Origin: SAR324 cluster bacterium
Lineage (GTDB): Bacteria > SAR324 > JACQKK01
Length of the DNA stretch: 35,745 bases
NCBI GenBank assembly: GCA_022573975.1
Contig: JACZSY010000010.1
Coordinates: 1 to 35,745 of the forward strand
Direction of reading: 5' to 3'
Numbering within the stretch: the stretch's first letter is position 1; each line of letters begins with the position of its first letter. The notes beneath the pieces were generated by a model that had not been told where the DNA came from, did not search any database, and worked only from the letters and a program-made list of their open reading frames with translations. The position numbers and the translations under genes are program-made. This document shows positions 9,841-19,472 of the stretch, in pieces.

Positions 9841-9960
9841 GGATTCAAGCCATGCCATCGGCCCCGGGAAGGGGCCGGCGCCATGAAAAATAGAGATGGG
9901 AAACCGTTTCCACAGGCGCCGGGAAAAATGATGGGAGGAAGGAGAATTGCCGAGGAAGCG

Positions 9961-10000
9961 ATCAAACCACGGCAATCAAACCACGGCAATCAAACCACTT
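9961..10000. repeat. 14-bp tandem repeat (ATCAAACCACGGCA), about 2.9 copies at the fliG stop codon
   Basis: atcaaaccacggca x2 followed by atcaaaccactt. Confidence 0.9.
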
Positions 10001-11003
10001 CGCCGCCGCCGCGGCCGCCGATCACGATTTTGCCTTGTTCTTCCAGTTCGCGGGCGATTTTCACCATGTTTTGCTGAGCGCGTTCCACATCGGAAACCTT
10101 GGTGGGCGGAAGCACTTCCAAATCCTCCCGCAACATCTCCGCGGCCCGTGTGGATTGGGCGGAAAAGATCAACTCCTTGATAGGCTCGCTGGCGGTTTTG
10201 AGAGCCAGCACCAGTTCGTCCTTGTTCATTTCCTTGACCACCACCTGCATGCTCTTGGAATCGATGAGCACCATATCCTCGAAGGTGAACATCAGCTCGC
10301 GAATCTGTTCGGCCAAATCGGGGTTGGACTCCTCGATGGTGGCCAGGATTCGGGTCTCGGTGGATTTATCCAGCGAGTTGAGCATTTCCGCCACGGCCTC
10401 GATGCCGCCGACCTTCGATGTGCCCATGGCGCCGGAGGCCTGCATCTCGCGGGAAAGCACCTCATCGATTTCGGAGACCACGCCCGGTTGGATGCTCTCA
10501 AGAATGGCCATCCGGTACACCACGTCGGCCTGAAGGTTCTCCGGCAGTTCCTTGAGCACCGTGGCCGTTTGTTCGGGATCCTCCAGGTGGGCCAGGATCA
10601 GCGCGATGGTCTGGGGGTGCTCATGGGTGATGAAGTTGGCGATGGCCTTGGGGTCCAGCCATTTGAGGGATTCCAGGGCGCTTTCCTCCACCGTGGCGGA
10701 GAGGTTGTCCACCAGTTCCTTCGCCCGGTCGCCCCCCAGGGCCTTTGAGATGGTGTTGCGCACGAAATCGCCGGAGGCGTTGATGAGGAAGCCGTCCCCG
10801 GCGGTGCCGCTTTTGTTGTAGAACTCCTCCAGCACCACATCGAGTTCCTCGGGCGCCACATCGGTGAAGCGCGCCATGTAGTAGCCCACCTGTTGAATTT
10901 CACTGTCCTCAAGGTTTTTGACAACCTCGGACGCCCCTTCCTCGCCCATGGCGAGAAGGAGGATGGCCGCCTTCTTGGGGCCTGTCAGCTTGCCGACACC
11001 CAT
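9990..11003 (-). CDS. fliG: Flagellar motor switch protein FliG
   Basis: LTGPKKAAILLLAMGEEGASEVVKNL...HEHPQTIALILAHL...FTFEDMVLIDSKSMQVVVKEM; FliG M and C domain signatures. Confidence 0.97.
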   Translation of the reverse strand: MGVGKLTGPKKAAILLLAMGEEGASEVVKNLEDSEIQQVGYYMARFTDVAPEELDVVLEEFYNKSGTAGDGFLINASGDFVRNTISKALGGDRAKELVDNLSATVEESALESLKWLDPKAIANFITHEHPQTIALILAHLEDPEQTATVLKELPENLQADVVYRMAILESIQPGVVSEIDEVLSREMQASGAMGTSKVGGIEAVAEMLNSLDKSTETRILATIEESNPDLAEQIRELMFTFEDMVLIDSKSMQVVVKEMNKDELVLALKTASEPIKELIFSAQSTRAAEMLREDLEVLPPTKVSDVERAQQNMVKIARELEEQGKIVIGGRGGGEVV

Positions 11004-11132
11004 GATTCCTCTTGGTTTTCTTTAAATCCCGTCCGTCCTCCCCTCACCCCGGAAGGTTGGGCGTGGATTCGGTGTGATTGGAAAAAACAATACGCATTTC
11101 CCTGGAAACACTCCAATGCGATGCATCCTCTT

Positions 11133-11663
11133 TCACGGCCTGCCAGTCTCGTTTTCCAGGAAATATTCAGCGCCTTCCTGCTCGAATTTTTTCAACAGGC
11201 GCTCCCTGGTGACCTGGGGCTCCTCCACGATCACCCGCGAATCGGACAGAATGTCGAAAAACCCGACTTCATTGCGATAACGCGGGACGATCTGCAAGTG
11301 AAGATGATCGATGCTCGCTCCGGACGTCGGTCCGATATTGTACCCGATATTGTACCCGCCCGGACGATACGTCTCATCCAGCACCCGCAGGCAGAGGTTC
11401 TGCAAGTGATGCAATTCCAGCACCTCGGCCTCATTCAGTTGCCGGATATCTGTATGGTGGGCGCGGGGAACGACCATCAGATGGCCGGGATTGTAGGGGT
11501 AGAGGTTCAAGGTGACGTACCAGCCGCGGTGGCGGTAGACCACCAGATTGTCCACTTTGGGATCATTGGCGGTCACGGCGCAAAGGATGCAATCCACCGC
11601 GGGGCGTTTCCCTCGCGCGTAATCCAGTTTATTGGCGACTATATTGTGTTTTTCCAGCTTCAT
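11133..11663 (-). CDS. HIT-family protein (Ap4A hydrolase-like)
   Basis: CILCAV...YPYNPGHLMVVPRAH...GGYNIGYNIGPTSGASIDHLHLQIVPR; histidine triad. Confidence 0.93.
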   Translation of the reverse strand: MKLEKHNIVANKLDYARGKRPAVDCILCAVTANDPKVDNLVVYRHRGWYVTLNLYPYNPGHLMVVPRAHHTDIRQLNEAEVLELHHLQNLCLRVLDETYRPGGYNIGYNIGPTSGASIDHLHLQIVPRYRNEVGFFDILSDSRVIVEEPQVTRERLLKKFEQEGAEYFLENETGRP

Positions 11664-11788
11664 GGTCCGCTTTTTTAAAAGATAATCCGCTGAAGGAACC
11701 CAGACCGGAAATATTCCCCACCCTGATCATACCCCCAATATCCATCGGTTTCCAGCCGGTTCACCGGCCCTTCTTTTTGTTTCGGGAT

Positions 11789-13116
11789 CACTACTGTCCG
11801 GTTTAGCTTTTTAAAAATGTCTGATAAATACATTATATCAACATGTTAATCCATTATTTTTCGTGTATCGACTTCAAATCACCCGTAAATGGTATCCCTT
11901 CTATTTCCACCTCTACACGGAAAGGGATGCGAAATGTACACGGGACGAATCGTTTTTTCGCAGTTGATGGACTTCTTGCCCAAACGAGATTTCGACAATT
12001 GCGTCCGACGATATGGAGGCAATTACCAAACCCGGAGATTCTCTTGTTTCGATCAATTCCTTTGCATGACCTTCGCGCAAATCACATACCGGGAAAGCCT
12101 CCGAGATATCGAAACATGTCTGCGTGCACAGGAATCCAAACTTTATCATGCTGGCATTCGAGGCAAGGTCTCTCGAAGCACTCTTGCCGATGCAAACGAG
12201 AAAAGAGACTGGCGTATCTATGCCGACTTCGCCCAGGTTTTGATCGGCATCGCCAGAAAACTGTATGCCAGGGAAAGCTTCGGAATCGATCTGGAACAGA
12301 CGGCATACGCCTTCGATTCCACCACCATCGATCTTTGTCTTTCGCTGTTTCCCTGGGCGCGATTTCGCAAACACAAGGCCGCCGTCAAACTGCACACACT
12401 GATAGACTTACGTGGAAATATCCCTTGTTTTATCAGCATCACGGATGGAAAAACGCATGACGTCAATATCCTCGACGAGTTGGTTCTGGAGCCTGGAGCA
12501 TTCTATGTCATGGACCGCGGCTACATAGATTTCCGCCGCCTGTATGCCTTCACGCAAAGCTTCGCGTTCTTCGTCGTTCGCGCCAAAACCAACCTCGATT
12601 TTGGCAAAAGAGCCTGGCGGCCCGTGGACAAAACTACGGGCGTTCGCAGCGACCAAACGATCATCCTCAGGGGATACAAATCATCCAAAGAATATCCCGA
12701 TGCACTCCGGCGAGTCAGCTTCTACGATGCCATACACAAAAAGCGCTACGTCTTTCTGACCAACAATTTCAACCTTCCTCCGCTGACCATCGCGCAACTC
12801 TACAAAAGCCGTTGGCAGGTGGAATTGTTCTTCAAATGGATCAAGCAAAACCTTCGCATCAAAGCGTTCTTTGGGACATCCGAAAACGCTGTAAAGACTC
12901 AAATCTGGATTGCCATCAGCGTTTACGTGCTGGTGGCTATCATCAGGAAAGAATTGAAAATCGAGCGCAGTCTCAGCGAAATCCTGCAAATTCTCTCCAT
13001 CACGTTTTTCGAGAAAGTTCATTTATCTCAAATACTTACAAGTTCAAAGCTCCAAGAGGAGCTATACGAGTCTTGTAACCAACTGAATTTATTCGACTCT
13101 TAACCGGACAGTAGTG
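11789..13116 (+). mobile_element. IS4-family insertion sequence, apparently complete
   Basis: Terminal inverted repeats CACTACTGTCCGGTTTAG (left) and CTTAACCGGACAGTAGTG (right; reverse complement CACTACTGTCCGGTTAAG) bracket one intact transposase; no clear target duplication. Confidence 0.9.
11934..13103 (+). CDS. IS4-family DDE transposase
   Basis: N-terminal MYTGRIVFSQLMDFLPKRDFDNCVRRYGG (DUF4372-like), DDE residues in AFDSTTIDL, VMDRGYIDF and YKSRWQVELFFKWIKQNLRIKAFFG (YREK). Confidence 0.95.
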   Translation: MYTGRIVFSQLMDFLPKRDFDNCVRRYGGNYQTRRFSCFDQFLCMTFAQITYRESLRDIETCLRAQESKLYHAGIRGKVSRSTLADANEKRDWRIYADFAQVLIGIARKLYARESFGIDLEQTAYAFDSTTIDLCLSLFPWARFRKHKAAVKLHTLIDLRGNIPCFISITDGKTHDVNILDELVLEPGAFYVMDRGYIDFRRLYAFTQSFAFFVVRAKTNLDFGKRAWRPVDKTTGVRSDQTIILRGYKSSKEYPDALRRVSFYDAIHKKRYVFLTNNFNLPPLTIAQLYKSRWQVELFFKWIKQNLRIKAFFGTSENAVKTQIWIAISVYVLVAIIRKELKIERSLSEILQILSITFFEKVHLSQILTSSKLQEELYESCNQLNLFDS

Positions 13117-13561
13117 AAAAAATGGATGAAAATTTTTAACAAGATATTGGAATGAGAGGTTGAAATACTTGTTTTTGCTGTAAAAAAGTTTGTTGAAACT
13201 TTTCAAAGTTTCCCGCCGGAGGGCCGCCGGAGGCACCCCCTTCTGCTTTTATTGAGTTGGTCACAACCCTCCTAAAATGGATTCCATCCCGATGACCCGC
13301 GCCGCTTCCCGAAGGAATCGCCGCGGAACCGGCTCCCCTCCAGCCGGCCGCGCAATGCGGGGGTTCCTCCACCGTTCCGCCGGAATACATGATCCGCTCT
13401 CCGGCAACCCCCCAAATCGCCGGGCACACTCGATCCTTGGCCGAAAAAACGGCTCGATTAGGCCTGAAAATTGCTTTCCCTAAAGGTAAAAACCGGCGTT
13501 TTCAGGGGATTTCAGCGGAAATTTTCCCGGCCGGAGATTCATCACCGAGAAAGGGAACGCG

Positions 13562-14671
13562 ATGAAGGCGAGAACCGTAAAGGCCGCCGTGTTGCTGTTG
13601 GCGCTGGCCCTGCCGATGGCCGGATGCTCATTTTCAAAACGCTCGGCGTCGATTCGCAAGGCCGGCCGTTCCACCGTTCAGGCCGAGCAACTGGAAGCGT
13701 TGAAAATTGAAAATGCGGAGATGCGGAAAAAGCAAACGCGGAATGGGGTCAAAATCGCCCAATTGGAAAAGAGGCTGGCCGACGCGCAAAAGAAGCAGCA
13801 ACGCTTTCAACGCACCATGCGTTCCAACTTCGACATGATGGAACAGTCGGTGGCGCTTACCCTCTCCAGGCGGGTGACGGGTGAAGCGGCCCGCACCGCC
13901 CCCTCGAACAGGCCGCCAAAGCGCACCGCCGAAGCGTTGCGGCCGGTACGATCGAGCTCCGATCGAAAGGTCTCCAGACCCGCGCGGCCGGCCAAGGCCC
14001 GGCGGACTCCACCGGCCATGGCCCGCAAGGCGCCGCCGGCGGGCGAAAAAGCCGCCAATCCCATCCGCCGTCCCGTGTTGAGCGCGGGAAAACGGAATAC
14101 GCCCCCGTCATTGGCGGAAAAAAGACCCGCCGCATCCACCCGTGTCACCCGGGTGGGAATGGAGGCTCCCAAAACGCGCCGCGCCCGGAAACCGAGGCCG
14201 TCCATCGCCGTGGATGCCGACCTTTCCGCGCCCGCCAACCCGCGCAAGCTGTCGACTCACCCTCCGGCCAAGAGATTGTATGAAAAAGGATTCGCCTTGT
14301 TCGCCCAAAAAGACTTCTCCCAGTCCATCCTGGTGTTCATGAATTTTCTCAATCGATTCCCGAACGATTTCTATAGTGACAATGCGCAGTTCTGGATCGG
14401 AGAATCGCACCGCTATCTGAACCGGCCGGAAAAGGCCGAACAGGCCTATCGGCAGGTGCTGCGCAACTACGAGCACAAAAGCACCTTGGAAGGGTATAAA
14501 ACCCCGGACGCCATGTATCGCCTGGGCCAAAATTTCAAAAAAGCGAGGCGTTTCGCACAGGCGCGGCAATTTTTCCGCGCGCTGGCGGAACGCTTTCCGG
14601 AAACCTCCGCGGGACGCAGGGCCAGGAACGAATTGTCCATGCTGCGGATGAAGACGGCGGCCAACCGCTAG
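13562..14671 (+). CDS. CpoB/YbgF-like lipoprotein with C-terminal TPR domain
   Basis: Lipobox ALPMAGC, coiled coil, Arg/Pro/Ala-rich linker, then LYEKGFALFAQKDFSQSILVFMNFLNRFPNDFYSDNAQFWIGES...YKTPDAMYRLGQNF. Confidence 0.82.
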   Translation: MKARTVKAAVLLLALALPMAGCSFSKRSASIRKAGRSTVQAEQLEALKIENAEMRKKQTRNGVKIAQLEKRLADAQKKQQRFQRTMRSNFDMMEQSVALTLSRRVTGEAARTAPSNRPPKRTAEALRPVRSSSDRKVSRPARPAKARRTPPAMARKAPPAGEKAANPIRRPVLSAGKRNTPPSLAEKRPAASTRVTRVGMEAPKTRRARKPRPSIAVDADLSAPANPRKLSTHPPAKRLYEKGFALFAQKDFSQSILVFMNFLNRFPNDFYSDNAQFWIGESHRYLNRPEKAEQAYRQVLRNYEHKSTLEGYKTPDAMYRLGQNFKKARRFAQARQFFRALAERFPETSAGRRARNELSMLRMKTAANR

Positions 14672-14795
14672 GCCAACAGTTTTGAAGGTTGGGCGGCAGG
14701 GGCATCCCCCTCCCCGGCGCCGCCCATCTCCCATTTCCCCCCGCCCGGTGTTACCTTTCCAGCGCGTGAAAATTATTCCGCCGGGGACTCCGTAC

Positions 14796-14859
14796 CCACC
14801 GAGCCACCGAGCCGCCGAGCCACCGAGCCACCGAGCCACCGAGCCACCGAGCCGCCGTG
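14796..14859. repeat. 8-bp tandem repeat (CCACCGAG), about 8 copies
   Basis: ccaccgag ccaccgag ccgccgag ccaccgag x4 ccgccgtg, intergenic. Confidence 0.95.
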
Positions 14860-14944
14860 TCCCGGCGCCGGGATCCGTCTTTTCTTCACATACCGTATAA
14901 TCATCCAAAACCATCGCAGTCCAACCTCCGGCCCGATCACGGCG

Positions 14945-16051
14945 ATGATCCTCGCAACCGTCAAAAAAACGATGGCCACCCTCTTCAGGTTCAGCCGGCT
15001 CCGCCGGTTCAGCCAGCTCCGCATTGACGGCCCATTCCGCCGGATGGCGTGTGCCGCGGTGCTGTGGGCGGCCTTGGCGGCGGCGCATCCGGCCAATCCG
15101 GCCTGGGGCCAGTCTCCGCCACTGGTATGGGAAAAAAAGATGCTGACGGGCATCCAGCTGGAATACACCCCCAGGGACCGTATCCTGGCCGGACTGCTGG
15201 AACCCGCCTTGCTGGAAGACCGGATAAAAGTGATGGAACGGCTGCGGATGTTCCCCCAGAAAACGTTGCGGGTGATTGTGGCGCCAACCCGGGAGGCGTT
15301 CCAGGCGCTCACGGGGGCGGTTCCAGGGCAGGACGCGCTGGGAGTGTACCTGCTGGGCCGGGGCGTGATCGTGGTGCGCGCCCCCCGCACCGATCCGGGG
15401 GGCGGCTGGGATCCCCGCGGCGTGCTGCGCCATGAACTGGCCCATGCCGTGATCGACCTTTCCATCGGGCGGCATGTGCCCTTGTGGCTGCACGAGGGAC
15501 TGGCCATTCAGGTTGCGGGGGAATTGGACTATCTGGATGAAACCAGGCTCACCCTGGCGGCCGTGGCGGGCCGGTTGATTTCCCTTGAGGTGTTGATGCA
15601 CCGGTTTCCCGGGGGCCACCAGGGCCGCGCGCTGGCCTATGCCCAGGCGGCCTCCTTCGTCCGGTTCCTGATCCGGCGGGAGGGGATGGGCGGAATTCAA
15701 AGATTGCTGGACATGATTAAAAAAGGAACACCTCCAACAGCCGCCTTTTCCTCGGCCTACGGCGCCCCCCTCATCGATTTGGAGGCCGAATGGCAAAAGG
15801 GGCTCAGCGGGAGGTTTTCATACTGGTCCCTGATCACTTCCAGCACCCTGCTGGGGGGATTGGGAATTCCGCTGGTGCTGCTGGCGGTATGGCGGAGATG
15901 GCTGCAAAAGCGGCGCAAGTTCCGCCAGTGGGAGGCCGAGGAACAAGCCCGGGCCGCTCCGGCGCCCGGGGGAAATGGGGCGGGCAGGCCGGGCAACGGC
16001 CAAACCGGCGGGAACAATGGAAGCGGGGGAGGCCGGTTCGACGCTCCTTGA
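14945..16051 (+). CDS. Membrane-anchored peptidase MA-like (gluzincin) metallopeptidase
   Basis: LRHELAHAVIDLSIGRHVPLWLHEGLAIQVAG gives HExxH plus downstream HEG glutamate; N-terminal signal and C-terminal TM (LLGGLGIPLVLLAVWRRWLQKRRK). Start uncertain. Confidence 0.8.
   Translation: MILATVKKTMATLFRFSRLRRFSQLRIDGPFRRMACAAVLWAALAAAHPANPAWGQSPPLVWEKKMLTGIQLEYTPRDRILAGLLEPALLEDRIKVMERLRMFPQKTLRVIVAPTREAFQALTGAVPGQDALGVYLLGRGVIVVRAPRTDPGGGWDPRGVLRHELAHAVIDLSIGRHVPLWLHEGLAIQVAGELDYLDETRLTLAAVAGRLISLEVLMHRFPGGHQGRALAYAQAASFVRFLIRREGMGGIQRLLDMIKKGTPPTAAFSSAYGAPLIDLEAEWQKGLSGRFSYWSLITSSTLLGGLGIPLVLLAVWRRWLQKRRKFRQWEAEEQARAAPAPGGNGAGRPGNGQTGGNNGSGGGRFDAP
14987..15022. repeat. 18-bp tandem duplication in the peptidase N-terminus
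   Basis: AGGTTCAGCCGGCTCCGC / CGGTTCAGCCAGCTCCGC (encodes RFSRLR RFSQLR). Confidence 0.75.
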
Positions 16052-16178
16052 AATGGACGGGAATAATTACCAGTGGAAATGAGAAGGATATCGATGGATA
16101 CCAGCGTTGGAAAGCCTGTGGGGGCTGGGGTGATTCAAATGGTTGGAATCGGGAAGAATCGGCTTAATCCATAAAAAA

Positions 16179-16538
16179 TCACCCCAGTTGCAGCACTTCC
16201 CTTTCCCAGATGGTGGAATCTCCCAGGTTCAGCTCCATCACCCGCCTCAGATGGGTCATGCTTTCCATGTCGATGGACTGGCAGCTCAACCCGATTTTCT
16301 TTCCATTGACATGCACCACCTCGGTTTTCATCTCGATGGTGATGTCCGAATCCTCCAATTTCAAACGAAGGGCGACCGGTGTCGCCAGTGACAGCTCACG
16401 TCCCTCGGGGAATCTCACCAACGCGCCTTTCAGGGAGATATCGATGAGCTCCACCGGAACCTCGCCGGTTTCCTCGGAGATGATCGCCGAAGCCGCTGTT
16501 TTGAAAGGGAGCCGGGAAAATTTCCGTTTATTTTCCAT
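16179..16538 (-). CDS. PilZ domain protein
   Basis: MENKRKFSRLPFK (RxxxR) ... VELIDISLKGALVRF (DxSxxG); c-di-GMP-binding PilZ pattern. Confidence 0.87.
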   Translation of the reverse strand: MENKRKFSRLPFKTAASAIISEETGEVPVELIDISLKGALVRFPEGRELSLATPVALRLKLEDSDITIEMKTEVVHVNGKKIGLSCQSIDMESMTHLRRVMELNLGDSTIWEREVLQLG

Positions 16539-16925
16539 GGGTCGATACACGCTCTCGGAGGTGGAAAGTTTAGTGTTTCAAGACATCCTTCCCGGGGCTT
16601 TCGCTTCCGCTCAGGGGAAACTCCCGATGCCATGATGGGAAATCCCGGCCGAGTCGTCCATGCCCGCCGGACAGCGCTCCCCGGAAAATCCTCCCCGGAA
16701 AAAAAACCGGGGGGAAACAACCCGCGGACACGCTGCCCTTGCCGAATGCGGGGCCAAAGGCCACAATACCACTCGAGGGGACGGTGTGGCGGGTTTTCCC
16801 GATAATACCGGCGGCATCCAAGCCATTGTCTTGTTATAAACGATGAATACGGTCTGTGAGTTGCATCGAAAGATGCGGAGCGCGCCGATTTTTATAAAAT
16901 CTGGCCCATCTCAAAGGTAAAACGG

Positions 16926-17023
16926 CCGGTTCGCGGGCACTTGGGCGAACCGGAAAACTCTGGTCTTAACTTCTCATCCGGCCCGCGGGCATGGGCCAGG
17001 CGCCCATGCCGGAAGGCCGGATG
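16926..17023 (+). promoter_or_regulatory. Two strong consecutive hairpins in the leader of the PBP1A gene
   Basis: CCGGTTCGC(16926)-GCGAACCGG(16953), and nested CATCCGGCC(16975)/GGCATGGGC-CAGGC-GCCCATGCC/GGCCGGATG(17023), 16 nt before the ATG at 17040. Confidence 0.65.
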
Positions 17024-17039
17024 AACTGAAAAGCGGGAC

Positions 17040-19472
17040 ATGATCGATACATCGCGGAAATTTCCGAATTTTAAAAAGTGGTGGGCCATCGCAGGCTGGA
17101 TCGGCGGCGGAACGGCCATCTTGATGCTGGGCGTCATCATCGGTTTCGCGGTGTATTCGCCTCAGGTCATCCGGCAGTTCAACTCGGTCATCTCGGCCAC
17201 TTCCAACAACACCTTGATTTTCGATGCGGACGGCAATCTGATCGCGACCGTGGAGGGCACCGAGGACCGTCACATGGTGCCCATTTCCCGCATTCACCCC
17301 TTTTTGCAAAAGGCGGTGGTGGCCATCGAGGATCGCCGGTTTTTCTCTCACAAGGGAACCGATCCGGTGCGCTTGCTGGGCGCCCTCTGGGCCGATTTGA
17401 AATCCATGTCCTATCAGCAGGGCGCCAGCACCATCACCCAACAATTGGTCAAGCTGACCCTGCTTTCCTCCGAGCGCACCCTGACCCGGAAAATCAAGGA
17501 AATTTTCATGGCCATCGCGCTGGAACGGACCTACCCCAAGCTCAAGCTGCTGGAATTTTATTTGAACCGGGTCTATTTGGGGAAAGGCGTTTATGGGGTG
17601 GAAAAAGCCTCCAGGGCATATTTCAGGAAATCGGCCGCGGACCTGTCCTTGCGGGAGGCGGCCTTCCTGGCGGCCTTGATCAAAAAACCCGAAGGATATC
17701 TGAGCCTGCGGGGGGTGAAAAATGCAACCTCCCGGCCGACGATTCCGGTGTACAAGCTGAAGCGTTTGAGAAAACGGCAGGTGCGGGTGATCCGCTCCAT
17801 GGTGCAAATGGGGTGGATCAAGCCGCGGGATTTGCGCCGGGAACTGAAAAAACCCCTGGTGGTTTACTGGCCCCGCACCGAGGCCACCAATGCCCCGTAC
17901 TTTGTGCAGGAGGTCTTGAAGGAAATGCGGGAAAAATTGAGCATCTCCCAGGTTTCCGGCCGAGGCTACCGCGTTTACACCACCCTGGACGGGAAAATGC
18001 AGAAAATCGCGGAAAAGTTGATTTCCGAGGTAGGCAGGAAAAACGCCGGCAGGAAAAACGCCGGCGGGAAAAACATCAGGAAACGCCAAGCCTCCCTGAT
18101 CGCCATCAATCCCTATACCGGCGCGGTGCGCGCGATGGTGGGGGGGATCGCCTTCCAGGATTCTCAATTCAACCGCACCACCCAGGCTTTGCGCCAGCCA
18201 GGCTCGGCCATCAAACCCCTGCTTTATGCCGCGGCGCTGGAGAAACGGTTTAACACCAACACGGTGTTCGTGGATGAACCCATTCGATACGCCAAGGATC
18301 GGGACGGCAATTTCTACCGCTTGAGCCAAAGGGACGACCGGTTTGACAGGGACCCCGGACCGGAGGAGGGAGGGTTCCGCTCCGTGTACGCGCCGCGCAA
18401 TTACAACGATAAATATGGCCTGCTGCGGTTGTACCCGGAGGATTACCGGTTCGATGACCGGCGGATGACCCTGGCGCGCGCCTTTGAGCTGTCCAGCAAC
18501 GTGATCGCCGTCCAGCTGCTGGACAAGCTCGGCTTTCGCCCGCTGGTGAAATTGGGCCGGCGGATGAACCTCAACCTGCGCTCCAAAATGGGCCTCTGCA
18601 TCGCATTGGGATGCTCGGAAGTGAGCCTTGCGGCCCTCACCGCGGCCTATGCCACATTCGCCAACGGCGGCATGCGGGTCGACCGCTTCCAGGTGCTGAA
18701 GGTGACCAACAGCCAGGGGGATTTGATCTATCGGCATGCTTCCCCGCCGGGAAAAAGAGCCATTTCTTCCTGGACCGCCTTTCAAATGCGAACCCTGCTT
18801 TCCGGCGTGTTGACCCGCGGCACGGGAACCCGCGCCTTTCTGGGGCGTCCCGCCGGGGGGAAAACCGGCACCAACGATGGCCCCCGGGATATCTGGTTCA
18901 TCGGATTCACCCCCACCCTGGCCGCGGGGGTCTGGCTCGGCACCGACGGCCAGGACATTCTCCCCAACGAGTCCGGAGGACTCTCCACGGCCAGAATATG
19001 GCGGAAATTCATGACCCAGGCGCTGCCCCGCTATGACGGACAAAAATTTCCCCAGCCCGAGGCGCCCTACATCAAGGTGGAGATCTGCAACATCGACGGA
19101 CAGGTGGCCCAGGAGGATTGCCCCGATCGCAGCGATCATTTTTTCCGCGAATCGGAATTTACCGTGAAGCTGTTCGCCAGCAACGAGGTAAGCGGCACGG
19201 ACTACCCCGCCACCGGAATCCCCTTCGATTCCACGCCCAACGGCATGGAAATTTCCGCTCCCAATGCAAAGGTGCCGGCCAATCCCGGCCTGAGCCAGAT
19301 TGGGTCTCCCCTGCCGGAATTAAAACCCGCGGGTTCCAAATCCACGGATTTAAAAGACGCGAATTTAAAAGGCTCGGTTTTAAAAAACCCGGTGTTAAAA
19401 AACAATTTCCCGCCGGATATCACCCGCGAAATCGAAAAGACCCTGAACATCCACGAAATCACCACCCGGTGA
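17040..19472 (+). CDS. Class A penicillin-binding protein (PBP1A-type transglycosylase/transpeptidase)
   Basis: [21 protein letters not shown]...[14 protein letters not shown]...[13 protein letters not shown] (SxxK) ... [20 protein letters not shown] (KTG). Confidence 0.95.
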   Translation: MIDTSRKFPNFKKWWAIAGWIGGGTAILMLGVIIGFAVYSPQVIRQFNSVISATSNNTLIFDADGNLIATVEGTEDRHMVPISRIHPFLQKAVVAIEDRRFFSHKGTDPVRLLGALWADLKSMSYQQGASTITQQLVKLTLLSSERTLTRKIKEIFMAIALERTYPKLKLLEFYLNRVYLGKGVYGVEKASRAYFRKSAADLSLREAAFLAALIKKPEGYLSLRGVKNATSRPTIPVYKLKRLRKRQVRVIRSMVQMGWIKPRDLRRELKKPLVVYWPRTEATNAPYFVQEVLKEMREKLSISQVSGRGYRVYTTLDGKMQKIAEKLISEVGRKNAGRKNAGGKNIRKRQASLIAINPYTGAVRAMVGGIAFQDSQFNRTTQALRQPGSAIKPLLYAAALEKRFNTNTVFVDEPIRYAKDRDGNFYRLSQRDDRFDRDPGPEEGGFRSVYAPRNYNDKYGLLRLYPEDYRFDDRRMTLARAFELSSNVIAVQLLDKLGFRPLVKLGRRMNLNLRSKMGLCIALGCSEVSLAALTAAYATFANGGMRVDRFQVLKVTNSQGDLIYRHASPPGKRAISSWTAFQMRTLLSGVLTRGTGTRAFLGRPAGGKTGTNDGPRDIWFIGFTPTLAAGVWLGTDGQDILPNESGGLSTARIWRKFMTQALPRYDGQKFPQPEAPYIKVEICNIDGQVAQEDCPDRSDHFFRESEFTVKLFASNEVSGTDYPATGIPFDSTPNGMEISAPNAKVPANPGLSQIGSPLPELKPAGSKSTDLKDANLKGSVLKNPVLKNNFPPDITREIEKTLNIHEITTR
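18033..18077. repeat. 15-bp tandem repeat x3 inside PBP1A
   Basis: ggcaggaaaaacgcc x2 + ggcgggaaaaacatc (encodes [15 protein letters not shown]). Confidence 0.9.
19317..19406. repeat. 15-bp degenerate tandem repeat x6 at the PBP1A 3' end
   Basis: GAATTAAAACCCGCG GGTTCCAAATCCACG GATTTAAAAGACGCG AATTTAAAAGGCTCG GTTTTAAAAAACCCG GTGTTAAAAAACAAT ([30 protein letters not shown]). Confidence 0.85.

Noticed and set aside
11332-11355. Exact 12-bp duplication giving YNIGYNIG in the HIT protein as a novel insertion
   Set aside because: HIT proteins of this group normally carry a GxNxGxNxG segment here, so the amino-acid pattern is expected even though the DNA repeat is exact.
14108-15796. 562-aa minus-strand ORF, including repeated GGSVARWLGGSAARWLGG
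   Set aside because: Shadow ORF across CpoB-like and peptidase genes; the protein repeat is only the translated 8-bp DNA repeat.
16974-19139. 721-aa minus-strand ORF
   Set aside because: Antisense to the PBP1A gene; composition rich in G/H/R/Q typical of shadow ORFs.
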